A stretch of DNA of 64,000 nt. It comes from Gracilaria domingensis (lineage: Eukaryota; Rhodophyta; Florideophyceae; Gracilariales; Gracilariaceae). This document shows, piece by piece, positions 40,961-51,279 of the stretch. The translations under genes were made by a program, and so were the position numbers. The stretch lies in the NCBI GenBank assembly GCA_022539475.1, contig VCMS01000028.1:92534-156533 (forward strand), read 5' to 3'. Below the pieces are notes generated by a model, which was not told the origin of the DNA, ran no database searches, and saw only the letters and a list, made by a program, of their open reading frames with translations. Each line of letters begins with the position of its first letter. Position 1 is the first letter of the stretch.

Positions 40961-41381
40961 GTAGAGTTACAGAGGTGTGTAGTAAAGCAGAAGTTTTTGG
41001 CGCCGTGGGCGTTGTGGGTGCCGTGACGGGAGGGGCTTGCAGGGAGTGTGCGAAGGTGGAGGACGCAGCACGAGGACAATGCCCGAGCCGTGATGGCGCC
41101 GTGCACGTGTATGTTTTGTTTTAGATATCGTCGCGGCGCGTGATGCAAATTTGGAGCGCGAAATATCTCGAACATCTCCCAGCGTCGACAGTGCGAAGCG
41201 GGGGGCCGAGCGCAGAACCGCCACCGCGCCGGCGCGCCCGCCCCACCTGGCACTTCTTCCACCACAGCATCACCGCTTCTCGCAAAATCTGCCCCAACGT
41301 TTCACCATTGGCCTCCGTTCGTCGCAGTCAACTCTCAAGCGCCGCACTGTAACCCTCGCTGCCTGGAACACAACCACGACG
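40961..41381. other. intergenic
   Basis: 3' flank of the BRCT gene and 5' leader of the second hydrolase. The hydrolase frame stays open upstream to 41151 without ATG. Confidence 0.4.
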
Positions 41382-42500
41382 ATGCGATTGCTCTTCGTAC
41401 CCCCGTTGAGCCTTCTCTTCCCCCGTCCAAAACCCCTTCAACCCGCCATTCACCCCCTCTCATCGCCCCCCGTGCTCGCATCCCCGCCCAAGAACCGCCG
41501 TGTCACTATGACGCTCGGCACCGCAGAGAAAACATCGTCTAAGAAGAAGAACAGCCTCACCGAAGTCGATGGCTCCTTCGCCGATATTGATGGCCTTCAG
41601 GTCTACTACACCCGCACCGAACCGCCCAACAGCTCGCATGCTCTCCCGCTCCACTTGTGCATCCACGGCTTTGGTGCCTCCTCCTTCTCGTTTTCACCGC
41701 TTATCCAGTCCCTACACTCTCCGTACGATCCGCCCGTCATTGCATACGACGCGCCAGCCTTTGGATTCACGTCGCGTCCGGGCAAGCTTCACTTCTACAC
41801 GCCGGGCTTTTCGGCGCGCATCGCGTCATCACTAGCGATGGCGTTCTCGCCCGATCGGAAATATGTGGTCATGGCGCATAGCATGGGCGCCCTAGCCGCC
41901 TGCCGCCTCCTTTTGAAGGAGCCCTCCCGCGTTGCGGCTGTCGTGCTGATCGCGCCAGCGATCTTGCCTGGCAGTCATCTTCCATCGTGGTTGCAGCGTG
42001 GGCTTCGGATCCTTTCCTTTGTGCTCGTCAACTGTGCTGTCGCCTTGGCTAGTCTATTCGCCCCAATCCTGGCGGTCATTCTACGAGTCGGGCTTCGCCC
42101 GGAAGGCTTTTGGCGCTCTGCACTACGTCTTGCACGACATCCTTCGCGAAAGCTCCCGGACGAAATCGTTGAAGGTTATCGCCTGCCGCTCAAAGCTCCC
42201 AGTTGGGAGCGTGGTATTATTAATTTTTCGAGGGCGACTTTGAAAGAACGGGCGAAGGCTTTGGACACCGCCGAGGATTTTGTTGAGATGATCGGTCAGT
42301 TGACATACCCACCGCGAATTCTTATTGTACATGGTGAAAGTGATGCCGTGGTGCCACTCGCAAATTCTCGCAAACTTGCAGACGGATTCGGTGCCAAACT
42401 CAAAGTCATGGAGCGCTGTGGTCATGTACCGCACGAAGAAGCTCCCATCGAGTTTTGCGACATTGTGTACGACTTTTTGCACGACGCAGATGTCTTGTAA
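41382..42500 (+). CDS. alpha/beta hydrolase fold protein, probably plastid-targeted
   Basis: 372 residues from ATG 41382, no intron. A proline- and hydroxyl-rich N-terminus of about 55 residues is transit-like. Hydrolase features: LHLCIHGFGASSFSF (oxyanion HG, about 88-102), nucleophile elbow AHSMGA (about 165-170), acid in VHGESDAVVP (about 318-328) and catalytic His in ERCGHVPHEEAP (about 345-357). A hydrophobic stretch after the elbow (VLVNCAVALASLFAPILAVI) forms a lid or membrane helix. The closest style is plastid pheophytinase-like or epoxide-hydrolase-like AB hydrolases; substrate not known. Confidence 0.85.
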   Translation: MRLLFVPPLSLLFPRPKPLQPAIHPLSSPPVLASPPKNRRVTMTLGTAEKTSSKKKNSLTEVDGSFADIDGLQVYYTRTEPPNSSHALPLHLCIHGFGASSFSFSPLIQSLHSPYDPPVIAYDAPAFGFTSRPGKLHFYTPGFSARIASSLAMAFSPDRKYVVMAHSMGALAACRLLLKEPSRVAAVVLIAPAILPGSHLPSWLQRGLRILSFVLVNCAVALASLFAPILAVILRVGLRPEGFWRSALRLARHPSRKLPDEIVEGYRLPLKAPSWERGIINFSRATLKERAKALDTAEDFVEMIGQLTYPPRILIVHGESDAVVPLANSRKLADGFGAKLKVMERCGHVPHEEAPIEFCDIVYDFLHDADVL

Positions 42501-42587
42501 TGATAATATGGCGCCCCAGACTGTCGGGGAAGGACGTGCCGTCTAGATTTCCAACCTCGTCAAATATCATACCCGTGCCTATTCTGC

Positions 42588-44681
42588 TCAACTTGGAACC
42601 GTTATCTGCAAGCTTTTCAACAACGATAATCGGATTGGGGGAGAAGGAGCAACAGCACTTTTTGCATCGGTTGGTCTGTTCCAGATATTGAGGTACGCAG
42701 GTTGCTCGCTGCGAGGCGCCAGAAAGACTGTTTCTATCTGTTTCTTGTGTCTGCCGGTTGCACTTGCGTATTCTATGGCTTGCTCCTTGTCGATCTGCTG
42801 TACATGCTCGATCAGTTTGTTCATTAGCCTATCTCTTGTAATTTCACCGCTCTGTATCTTATCCGCCACATCTCTCGTAGATTGCTCGGGATCGCGTAGC
42901 TCTTTAAACACCCCGATTATTGCGTTGGCCACGTCTGGAGCATATTTGGTGATGGTTTTCTTTCTCTCCGCTGCGTCTTTCTGCGCTGCGCGTCGCACCA
43001 GTTTTGTCTTGAGTTGCAAGCAACACTGTGATATGGCGCGCTTTACACAGGCTTTGATGGCGTCGGAATCGTCGCCTATGTACTCCTTTCCAGTGCCCTT
43101 GAACGGGATCTTGGTAGACACGATGCTGCAAATCACACCAATGCGATCGGTCGTAGGAGAGATCTTGTAGTTGTTCCAGCGTATCGAGTCGCGCGCAGTC
43201 TTGGTGACAACGTCATTGCCAGCCTCGAATAAGAGCGGGATGCGGTTGGCAAAGCGGTAGATGTTGATGCCCGGCTTCATTCCAGATCCACCCAGCGCGA
43301 CGCCGGCCTCCACAATAAACGGGTGCCCCTCAAACACATCTGCTGGCTCTGCGTGCGTGGCAACCAGATTGGGCTTGAGCTCCTTGGTGATGCCCAGACG
43401 CAAGTTGTACTCACCGGCCGGCGAAAGACAAGAGCCGTTGGCCTTTTCGAAGCGCGCGGCGTGCAGCAAGGCGTCGATCTGTCGGATGTGGTTGAGGTTG
43501 AGGTCGTTGACGGTCATGTGGGTGGTGAAATCGGCGCCCAGCTCGTTGATGAGGCGCACGGCGAGCGTGCGCGGAATGGCTTCAAACTGCGAGGAAAGAA
43601 AGCGCACAAGGGTGGTGGACGGTTTGATCTGCTCGATCAACTGCTTGAGAATGAGCTGATTGACGGACGAGGGGTGATGCTTGACTTCGCGCGCCGGGGG
43701 CGGCATGTGATCGGTGCGGCGGGAGAAGATGGCCTCAAAGTCCTTGGCACTGGCGGCGTCAAGCTCGGAGAGAAACTTGAAGCGAAACTGCGCGTAGGGC
43801 GTGATGACGGCCATCTGGCGCATGTAGGCGAGGATCTTGGAGCGATAGGTGCTCCAGTTGCCCTCGATGGTGACGGACACGGTGGTGCCGCGCCATTTGC
43901 GCGCGTTGTTGGACTGGGTGTGCTTGATGACAGTGGGCACATTGTTGGTGATGTCAATGTCGAGCACGCATTCGGTGATGGGGCAGTGTTGCTGCGCTGT
44001 GGTGATGTGCACCGGCAGGCCGGTGCTCATCTTGGCCCAGATGAGCGCCATCTTGGAGCCGAGCCCAAATTTACCGCGCGCCTGCCGCACGCAGTACTTG
44101 GTGCCCGCCAGGACGCGCCCCATCATGTTGGGCACGTCGCCGTGCGCCATGCCGCAGCCGTTGTCCTGCACGGTGACGCGGAAGACGTCGCTGCCCAGCT
44201 GCCGCGGCGGCTTCTTCGGCGCGGCGGGCTGCTGCTGCTGCTGCGCGGCGTGCTGCGCGGCGCTGTGCGGCGCACTGTTTGCGGCGCGCTTCGCAAGGCG
44301 CTTCTCCTTGGCCTCGCGGAGCCTGCGCTCCTTGACGCTCTCCACGTCCTTGTACAGCGAGTGGTCGACGCGCGCGCGCGCGGCGTCCATGCCCAGCATG
44401 GCGCGGAAGGAGTGCGGCGGGATGCGCTGCACGGTGAGCGACACGTTGGGCAGCTGGTTGATGGCCTCTGCGGCGTCGAGGGCGTTTTCTACGAGCTCGC
44501 GGATGGTGGTGTACAGCGACTTGCCGGCGTTGTCGAAGCCGGCGATGTTCTTGTTCTCGGCGAAGAACTCGGCCGGCGACTTGAACTTGAGCTTGGCGTC
44601 GGACTTGGGCGCGGCGCGTGCGCGCTTGCGTGGCGCGGAGGGCGCTCGCGCGGGCGCCTGCTTGCGCTTCCGGGGCGGCAT
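42588..44681 (-). CDS. TOP6B: DNA topoisomerase VI subunit B
   Basis: 697 residues from ATG 44681; the open frame reaches 44975 but the upstream part is Arg/Pro junk from GC-rich DNA. Basic N-terminus (PPRKRKQAPARAP), then the GHKL ATPase: ELVENALDAAE (Mg/ATP-binding Asn), VQDNGCGMAHGDVPNMMG, TKYCVRQARGKFGLGSKMALIW and GTTVSVTI. A Gln/Ala insert splits the ATPase domain near residue 140-155. H2TH and transducer regions follow (INELGADFTTHMTVNDLN; FEAGNDVVTKTARDSIRWNNY). In plants TOP6B pairs with a Spo11-like TOP6A for decatenation during endoreduplication. No intron seen. Confidence 0.95.
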   Translation of the reverse strand: MPPRKRKQAPARAPSAPRKRARAAPKSDAKLKFKSPAEFFAENKNIAGFDNAGKSLYTTIRELVENALDAAEAINQLPNVSLTVQRIPPHSFRAMLGMDAARARVDHSLYKDVESVKERRLREAKEKRLAKRAANSAPHSAAQHAAQQQQQPAAPKKPPRQLGSDVFRVTVQDNGCGMAHGDVPNMMGRVLAGTKYCVRQARGKFGLGSKMALIWAKMSTGLPVHITTAQQHCPITECVLDIDITNNVPTVIKHTQSNNARKWRGTTVSVTIEGNWSTYRSKILAYMRQMAVITPYAQFRFKFLSELDAASAKDFEAIFSRRTDHMPPPAREVKHHPSSVNQLILKQLIEQIKPSTTLVRFLSSQFEAIPRTLAVRLINELGADFTTHMTVNDLNLNHIRQIDALLHAARFEKANGSCLSPAGEYNLRLGITKELKPNLVATHAEPADVFEGHPFIVEAGVALGGSGMKPGINIYRFANRIPLLFEAGNDVVTKTARDSIRWNNYKISPTTDRIGVICSIVSTKIPFKGTGKEYIGDDSDAIKACVKRAISQCCLQLKTKLVRRAAQKDAAERKKTITKYAPDVANAIIGVFKELRDPEQSTRDVADKIQSGEITRDRLMNKLIEHVQQIDKEQAIEYASATGRHKKQIETVFLAPRSEQPAYLNIWNRPTDAKSAVAPSPPIRLSLLKSLQITVPS

Positions 44682-45468
44682 GGTGAGGGGGGCGGGGGGG
44701 GAGGGGGAGGGAAGCGCTGTAACGTGGGGAGGGAGGAGCAAACAAGCAAGCAAGCAACGGGAGCAAGGGAGCAACGGGGGGGGGGGGCGGCAGAGGCGGC
44801 GGCGGCGGCGGCGGCGGCGCGAGACGCGAGACGCGAGACGCGCGCCAAAACGGGAGGGAAAAAAAGGGAAGGAAGCGCGCAAGAGGAATAGCGGCGCGCG
44901 CGGCGGCTCTGGCGCAAGGAAAGCTGCGCGCGCGTGACGGCGTGCCGCCGCGCGGCACTCGCGGCCGCGCCACATCGCGCCGCGTCAGGGCGGCTCTCGT
45001 CATGGCGCACTCGCGACAGCGGCGCGCGCGCGCCGCTCGACGCGCCGCGCGGCGGCGCGCGCGCGGCGGCGCCACGCAGCGGCGGCGCGGCGGCGGCGCG
45101 GCGCGGCCAAACATACAGCGCGCGCGCACGGCGCCCACGCGCCGCCGCCGCCGCCGCCGGCCGCGCGCGCCGCGTCACGCCGCCGCGTCACGTGCGGCAC
45201 GCCCCACGTCGCGCGGCGCCTGATTTGTTGTCCGCTGTAATGGGCGCCTTTCGTCTTTCTCAAACCAACCGCAAAAAAAAAACAAAAAAAAAAAAAAAAC
45301 AAAACAGCCGCGCGTACAGCGCCGCCACGTGGCGCGCGCCCGCGCGTCGCCGCGCGCGTGCGCGCGTGCGCGCGTGCGCGCGTGCGCGCGTGCGCGCGTG
45401 CGCGCGTGCGCGCGTGCGCGCGTGCGCGCACCCAAAATCGCGCGCTCGCTGCGCGTGGCGCGCGCGTT
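44682..45468. other. GC-rich intergenic region with homopolymer and Z-DNA-prone repeats
   Basis: Contains G-runs near 44776, an A-rich tract at 45273-45304, and an alternating purine-pyrimidine repeat at about 45350-45429 (unit TGCGCGCG). Long frames on both strands are arginine/alanine-rich artefacts of composition. Confidence 0.7.
45350..45429. repeat. TGCGCGCG microsatellite, about 80 bp
   Basis: About ten copies of an 8-bp unit with strict purine-pyrimidine alternation, a strong candidate for Z-DNA. It lies 40 bp downstream of the zinc-finger gene's stop codon (minus strand) and 45 bp from an A-tract. Confidence 0.9.
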
Positions 45469-47178
45469 TCAGCGCGTCGCGCGCGTGACGGCGTCGCGTC
45501 GCGCGCGCCGCGCCGCCGCGCGCCGCGCGTCGTCGTCGTCGCTGCCTCCGCCGCCGCCGCTGCTGCCGTCGCCGTCACCGCCGCCGCCGTGCGTCGTTGT
45601 CGTCGTTGTTGCCGCCGGCGCCCAACGCTCGCGTGTCCACGCGCGTCCACTCTCCTCGCCCCGCTCCGCCGCCCCCCCGTACGTCTCGTACGCCAGCATG
45701 CCGCCCAGCATCGCTGTCCCGCCCTCCAGCCCGTGCGCCGGCCCCGCCCGCCCCGCGCCCGCGCCCGCGCCCGCGCGCGCGCCCGCCGCCTGCACCCCCA
45801 CCATCGCCGCCACGCTCGACGGCCCGGCCTGCCCGCGCAGCGCCTCCGCCATCGGCGGCTCGTAGCCCGGCGCGTACGACGCCAGCCAGTGCGGGTGCTG
45901 CTGCTCGTAGTGCTCGTTGAGCTGCTGCTTTTTGGAGAACGGCAGCCCGCAGTGCTCGCAAAAGTACTTTGCCTGCTTCTTGCCGTGCACCGACCGCACG
46001 TGCGTGTCGCACAGCCCGCGCTGCGCAAAGCTCTCGTCGCAGTACGGGCAGCGGAACGTGCGCACGTCGTCGTGCACGCTGGTGCGGTGCTTGAGCATGT
46101 TGCTCTTCTCGCCAAACGTCTTGCTGCACACCGGGCACTGAAACGGCCGGCTCTTCTCGTGCACCACGCGCACGTGCCGGTTCTTGTCACTCTTCCGTCG
46201 GAACTTGGACGAGCACAGGTCGCACGAGAACCGGGCCGACTGGTCCGCGCCGCCGACGCCGCCGACGCCGCCGACGCCGCGCTCCGCCGCCGTCGCCGCT
46301 GCGTGCGCCGCCGCCGCCGCCGCCGCCGGCACGCTGGGCGTGCGGTGCAGCGAGGTCGCCGTCAAGTCAGACACATGGCGCGCGCGCGGTCGCTTCGACA
46401 CCAGGTGCGACACGCCGGAAAGTGACGGCGATCGTGAGTGCTGATCTGGTGGCAGCTCGCCGCGCGTGGCGCCACCGACAACGGGCGGCACGCGCGGCGA
46501 GCTCGTGCTCGACCGAAACGGCGACAGCCGCGCCAGCAGCGCACCAGTGCGCGCGCGCAGCGATTGAGGCGGGTGGTGCGGCGCGCCGTGCGCGGGCAAC
46601 GGCGCGTGCTCGCGCATAATTGGCTGCAGAGAGTGCGTGCGCGGAGGTGGCGGCGGCGGCGGCGGCGGCGGGTGCGGGTGCGGCGGCGCGAGCACGGGCA
46701 TGGTGGAGGTGCGATGCACGCGAGTGTGGTTGTCATCCAGCACGGTGCCCCAGAAGGCGGACGATGTGGCGGTGGCGGCGGCGGCGGCGACGGCGGCGGC
46801 GGCGTGCGGCGGCACGGGGTCGGAGCGGCGCGCAGGCTGCTGGGCCAGGCGCGAGCGCTTGGGCGACTGCGTGGGCGTGGAGTACGACGCGCGCTTGGAG
46901 CGACGGCTGGGCGGTGGCGGCGAGAGCGACTGCGAGTGGTGCGGCGGCGGCGGTGGCGGCTGCGCCACGCGCACGAGCGGCATGGCGGGCGGCAGCGGCG
47001 ACGTGGGCGGCGAGCGGCGCGGCGGCGCGGCGGGAGCGGCGAGCGGGTGGAGGTGGATGGTGTGCAGCGAGTAGCCGGCGGACGCGGCGGCGTGCGCGAG
47101 CGCGAGAAGCGCGGAGGTGAAGCGCGGGCCGTGCAGCGCGGAGGAGGGCGACGGCGACCGCGAGCGCGATGTGGACAT
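45469..47178 (-). CDS. C2H2 zinc-finger protein with four fingers
   Basis: 569 residues from ATG 47178, no intron. Residues 1-320 are low complexity (Pro, Ala, Ser, His runs, including a ten-proline run). Four C2H2 fingers follow at about residues 327-445: FSCDLCSSKFRRKSDKNRH-x4-H, FQCPVCSKTFGEKSNMLKH-x4-H, FRCPYCDESFAQRGLCDTH-x4-H and YFCEHCGLPFSKKQQLNEH-x4-H. Linkers are near-canonical between fingers 1 and 2. The C-terminus is Gly/Ala/Asp-rich. Probably a sequence-specific transcription factor. Divergent from RPA2, with 625 bp between start codons. Confidence 0.88.
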   Translation of the reverse strand: MSTSRSRSPSPSSALHGPRFTSALLALAHAAASAGYSLHTIHLHPLAAPAAPPRRSPPTSPLPPAMPLVRVAQPPPPPPHHSQSLSPPPPSRRSKRASYSTPTQSPKRSRLAQQPARRSDPVPPHAAAAVAAAAATATSSAFWGTVLDDNHTRVHRTSTMPVLAPPHPHPPPPPPPPPPRTHSLQPIMREHAPLPAHGAPHHPPQSLRARTGALLARLSPFRSSTSSPRVPPVVGGATRGELPPDQHSRSPSLSGVSHLVSKRPRARHVSDLTATSLHRTPSVPAAAAAAAHAAATAAERGVGGVGGVGGADQSARFSCDLCSSKFRRKSDKNRHVRVVHEKSRPFQCPVCSKTFGEKSNMLKHRTSVHDDVRTFRCPYCDESFAQRGLCDTHVRSVHGKKQAKYFCEHCGLPFSKKQQLNEHYEQQHPHWLASYAPGYEPPMAEALRGQAGPSSVAAMVGVQAAGARAGAGAGAGRAGPAHGLEGGTAMLGGMLAYETYGGAAERGEESGRAWTRERWAPAATTTTTTHGGGGDGDGSSGGGGGSDDDDARRAAARRARRDAVTRATR

Positions 47179-47803
47179 GGGGGGTAGGGGGGGGGGAGGG
47201 GGGGGGGCGCTCGGGGGAAGGGGGACGGGGAAGGAGGGGAGGGGGGGGGGGGGGGAGGAGGGAGGGGCGGGAGCGCGGCGCTTTAGAAGGGCGAGGTCGA
47301 CGCGCCGGCGCGCCGTGCGCGGGCGACGGCGAGCGCGCAGGCGGAGGAGGCTGCGCGGCGGTTGGCGGCGCGGCTGCGCTGCGCGGCGCGGGCGCGGCGG
47401 TGGGGGGACGGCGCGGGGGGCGAAGGGTTGACGTGACGCAACGTGGCGGGTGCCAGGCGCGCGCGGCGGTGCGTGTGCCGCTTGAATTTCGCGTCACGCG
47501 GGCGCGCCGCGAGCCGTTGCCGCGCGCCGCCGCGCGTGGTTGCCGCCGCCGCGCGTGTAGCGGCACGTCGCGTGACGCGTGCGCTCCACGTGGGCGGTGG
47601 AAAGCCGCGACGCGCTGTCAGCCCGCTGTAATGCGCCCGCGCTTCGCGCCAATTCTCGCGGCGCGCCGTCGCGCGCTTCGCGCGCTTTTTCGCGCCGCCG
47701 CCTTTTGTCGCCGCCCGCGCCGCGCCATGCGCTTCGCTCCCCGCCCCCCCCCGCCGCGCACCGCGCACGTCTGCCCGCCCACCTCCCCCACCCCCCCGCA
47801 GCC
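47179..47803. other. divergent promoter region, ZnF / RPA2
   Basis: Holds two G-rich runs just upstream of the zinc-finger start (47180-47260) and GCGC-rich DNA beyond. A shared control region is likely from the head-to-head arrangement; no specific site identified. Confidence 0.5.
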
Positions 47804-48837
47804 ATGTCTTACGCTCAGCCCTACGGTACGTCCTCGCCTTTCCCCCGCGCGCCTGCGCCCGCGCCGGACAGCGTCGCTCACCGCTTGACATGATCGCTCA
47901 CCGTCGCACACCGTCGCCCACCGCGCCGCGCTCTCTTTCTCGCGCAGCTAGCAACACCGCCGGCTTCGGCTTTGGCGGAGCCGCCACCGACGCCGCCCAG
48001 TACGGCGCGAATGGCTACAACTCGTACTCGCAGCCCGCAGGCGGCGGCTACATGCCCGCGTCGCAGCAGAACGACGACTCGCGCTACGGCGCCACGGAGA
48101 GCCTGCAGCCGCTCACCGTCAAGCAGCTGCTCGGCGCCGCCGTCGACCCGTCGGACGACAGCAAGTTCAACGTCAACGGCGCCAAGCTGGACCAGCTCAC
48201 GCTGGTGGCGCGCATCGTCGCCGCCGACGTGCAGGTGACCACCATCACGCTCACCATTGACGACTGCACCGGCGTCATCCAGGGCAGCTACATGGTGCCG
48301 CCCGAGGACGAGATCGCCGCTAGTGAGATGGCCATGCAGAAGCGCGCCTGGATCAGCGCCGGCGTATGGCTGCGCCTCGTGGGCGCGTTGCGCGTGCAGG
48401 GCCAGACGCGCTCGCTGTCGGTGTACCGCATCCGCAGGGTCACCGACTTCAACGAGATCAGCTTCCATCGCCTGGAGGTCGTCAACAGCTTCTTGGCGCA
48501 CACGCGCCCCAAGTCGCGCGCCGATGCGGCTGCGGTGCCGTACCCGTCTAGCACTGTCGCGGGCGCTTTTCAGCAGGACATGAATTCGTATGGCGGCACT
48601 GGCGCTGTGGACGACGGGCTGGCCATGAACCCGTTGCAGCGGGTGGTTTACGAGTACGTCAAGTCGAAGAAGGACGTGGCGCAGAGAGGCGTCACCGTGG
48701 ACGAGGTCACGCGGCAGGCAGCCGCCGCGCACGGCGCCACCGCCGCAACCGTCAAGGAGATTCTGGACGGCTTTGCGTCCGATGGACACATGTACACTAC
48801 CATCGACGAGCATCACTACGCCTTCTGTCGTCTGTAG
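47804..48837 (+). CDS. RPA2: replication protein A 32-kDa subunit, one intron
   Basis: Exons 47804-47825 and 47948-48837; donor CG|GTACGT, acceptor GCGCAG; the join reads MSYAQPY-A-SNTAGFGFGG, the short Gly/Ser/Tyr N-terminus expected of RPA2. 303 residues. OB-fold core: LTLVARIVAADVQVTTITLT, DDCTGVIQGSYMVP and AYGxLR-like WLRLVGALRVQ. The C-terminal winged helix (NPLQRVVYEYVKS, TVKEILDGFASDGHMYTTI, HYAFCRL) binds repair proteins. Part of the RPA trimer that coats single-stranded DNA in replication and repair, here next to TOP6B and a checkpoint BRCT protein by chance or by composition domain. Confidence 0.93.
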
Positions 48838-49376
48838 CATTAAACGAAAAAGAGGCGGCCGATGCGGCGCTACGAAGAGTAGTCTGGATTGAGTTGGGCC
48901 ATTGCTGGCGGCAATCGCCCCTCACGCATTGAACTGTTGTGGAAAGTGTCCGACCAACCCGTGTTCCAATCACTCCCGCGGCGCGGCGAAAACGCTGCAT
49001 CCGGCGCGACGCGTGGCCACGCCGTCTTCTGCAACCGTCGCCGGCGGGCGAGTACGGGGCGCACGTGAGTGACACCCCGCGTCATTTCGTGTAAGTCGGG
49101 TCTCGCTCTGACAAGACGCCCCTTTCGGGCCTGTCACGCGGACAGCCCCAGACCTTCTCCACGTGCTGAGTGGGGACCGGCTTGGACCGGTGCGCGTGTG
49201 TGCACGTACGCATGAGCTTCCGCCAACGCTGCACCTTCCGCCCCGCCGCGCGCGCCCGATTCTCGTGCTTTATATGTTGCCACTGTGTTTTATCTACTCC
49301 CAAATCTAGCTAGCAATCGTTCGGTGTTTGCGCACCCCCAGCGCTTGGCTTGCCTTTCGCCCCGGGTCTAGCCGCG
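48838..49376. other. intergenic
   Basis: 3' flank of RPA2 and upstream region of the tiny membrane-protein gene. No features recognised beyond several short GC hairpins. Confidence 0.35.
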
Positions 49377-49679
49377 ATGGTTTCCGCAAACGCAAAGATC
49401 GGCTCCGTTCTGGGCGTCTCTGCCGTCGGCATCTATTTCTTCACCATGCATCATCTCAAGCGTCAGGCGCCAGGAGATCTGGACACCATCGTACGTCACC
49501 CAACCTCATGCTCGAAAACTGTTTTTTTACACACGCTTGCGCTCGCTCACCGCTTTGACGTCGCACCTCGATGAAACCGACCACTGCCGCCGTCAGAAGA
49601 AGCCCTGAAAAAGGCCAAAGAAGCGTCGTCCTCTACAAGCGCAATCGCCACAGCACCTATACCAGCCCCAAACAAATGA
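49377..49679 (+). CDS. tiny single-pass membrane protein (splice join problematic)
   Basis: ATG 49377 opens 38 codons with one hydrophobic helix (IGSVLGVSAVGIYFF, residues 8-22), followed by a GTACGT donor at 49491. After a CAG acceptor at 49594-49596 comes a frame reading EALKKAKEASSSTSAIATA and ending at TGA 49677-49679, a sensible hydrophilic tail. The phases miss by one base: strict GT-AG splicing gives only three more residues (KKP). One extra G at the donor (ATCG|GTACGT, as in RPA2) would restore a 65-residue protein, so a base may be missing in the assembly, or the junction is non-canonical. A mitochondrial or ER membrane subunit is possible; family not recognised. Confidence 0.5.
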
Positions 49680-49756
49680 CGCAGTCTCGCCAATATATTC
49701 TACTTTGCTTCAGATCAAAACTGTGCAATGATGATCGCCGCGGCCCACCACTGCTC

Positions 49757-50719
49757 TCAGTTCATCGAATTGATCGCTTCTTCAATTTCCTTGTCGATTT
49801 GCGCAATCTGTTCCTTCATCCCTGACACCATTTCGCGACAGATATCCATATCCTGCCCGCAATAACCGTGATTCACGAACAAAGAAACTGTCAGACATGC
49901 TTATATTCCTTGGCTTAAAATAGTCTCTGCCTCACTTACCGCTGGCAAGCCGTGATACTTTTCTAGTTCCAGCTTAACGACCTCCAGTTTGTTCTCCACT
50001 TCTCGCAACCGCTCTCCGCGCTTGGCGATCTTGCTATGAGTGAGTTCAGGGCGCAGTCCCGTTCGTTCCACCTTGTCCTGCGCAGCCTGCATTTCTTGAT
50101 TCTGTTTGTTGATGTCCTGCTGCAAAACGCGCTCTCGTTCTGTCAGAGTCTCCTTTTCTCTAGCCTGCTCTTCTACGTCCTTTGTGACTCGATTCAGGAC
50201 TCCAACTGCGTTTTGTAGTTCTTCCACCGCGTCACGAACCGCCTGTTGCGCAATCCCTAGTGCATACTCTCGTTGCGTGTGTCTGTCATCAACTGCGAGA
50301 TATTCTTCCGCAAGTCTTGAAAGAGTCGTCATTTGCTCAACTCGCGACAGCGCTCGCTCTGGGTCCAGTTTGAGCGCGGTACAGATATCTGCCAGATTGT
50401 CCGTTTCGCTTAGGGCATCGGGGTCAAGTACGTCCCGCAAGACGTCGGCACCAGCCTCTTCCCACTTCTTTCGTAGAGAGTCATATCGGTCGGAAATTGT
50501 TTCCAGAGCTTTGTTCCTTTCCTGTTCTTGAACTTCTCGTTCTTCAACTACTTTTCGAATTGCTTCAATCGTCTGTACTGCCGTCGCAGTGGGTTGTAAG
50601 TTGGCGGTTTGGCGCGCAGCTTCTTCGGCTGAAACTTGTTTCGTTATCAAATTGCGGAGCCAGGTTACAGCCTCCACAGAGCGCTCGGCACTGATAACTG
50701 CCTGATCATCGATAATCAT
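49757..50719 (-). CDS. HAUS1: HAUS augmin-like complex subunit 1, one intron
   Basis: Exons 50719-49940 and 49852-49757 (minus); donor GCG|GTAAGT, acceptor GGGCAG; the join reads HGLPA|DMDICREMV and ends QIDKEIEEAINSMN. 291 residues from the internal ATG 50719; the frame is open 11 codons further to a GTG. Almost entirely coiled coil. An N-terminal W-L-R-x-L-I helix and the motif GLRPELTHSKIAKRGERL leading to LELEKYHGLP near the end follow the HAUS1/AUG1 pattern (short helix, long coiled coil, L-x-x-Y-x-x-LP). Augmin recruits gamma-tubulin to existing microtubules for branching nucleation in the spindle. Assignment rests on pattern, so another coiled-coil protein is possible. Confidence 0.7.
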
Positions 50720-51279
50720 GTTTCGAAACCCACCTGTTGCGCAATTGTTCACTTGAGTATTGAACGTCGTATGCTTCAGAAATCAGACCAACTGTTTCCA
50801 GCAGAAACGACGTGAGCCCTTCCAAGAATTCTCAACAACTTCATGGAGCTTTCGTCTCGAATAAGAAGAAACTGGTCTACTGAATAGACATGTTCGCAAT
50901 AAATGTAGTTTTCGAATTTTTGAGTTTTCGACGTTTCAAGTTTGAAGTCCTAAAGAGAAGTGAGCCCTTAAAAGAATTACGGATCCTGGATTTTTCTCAG
51001 GTGCAGCACGACGATCTTCTTGTTCCAGACGAAGCTCACGGCACTCGCACTCTCGCACTTGTTCGAATCAAGACAGTGCCGCGTTGACGCCGCCGATATC
51101 GTTGAAAGCTGAAATATGAGTCGTCATGTGAAAGTTTTGGTTCCGACTGGCTTATGTTTGTATGAAACGCTATTGGTGTAATCCTGCAATACTTTCTTTA
51201 CGACACTTGGCTTGTCCACCACATCGGCATAAAACCCGGAGCTCACACATTCCACGCGCTTGCGAAAGGTTCCAAAAGA
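50720..51279. other. divergent intergenic region
   Basis: Upstream of both HAUS1 (minus) and the tRNA-IPT gene (plus). A 65-codon frame at 50890 has no features. Nothing else seen. Confidence 0.4.

Noticed and set aside
43323..44891. 522-codon plus-strand frame opposite TOP6B
   Set aside because: Complement of a well-conserved gene; long only because GC-rich DNA has few stops.
45350..45429. Regular repeat considered as a CRISPR-like array
   Set aside because: Unit is 8 bp without spacers in a eukaryotic genome; it is a microsatellite.
45000..46190. 396-codon minus-strand frame, Arg/Ala-rich
   Set aside because: Overlaps the zinc-finger gene in another frame; composition artefact.
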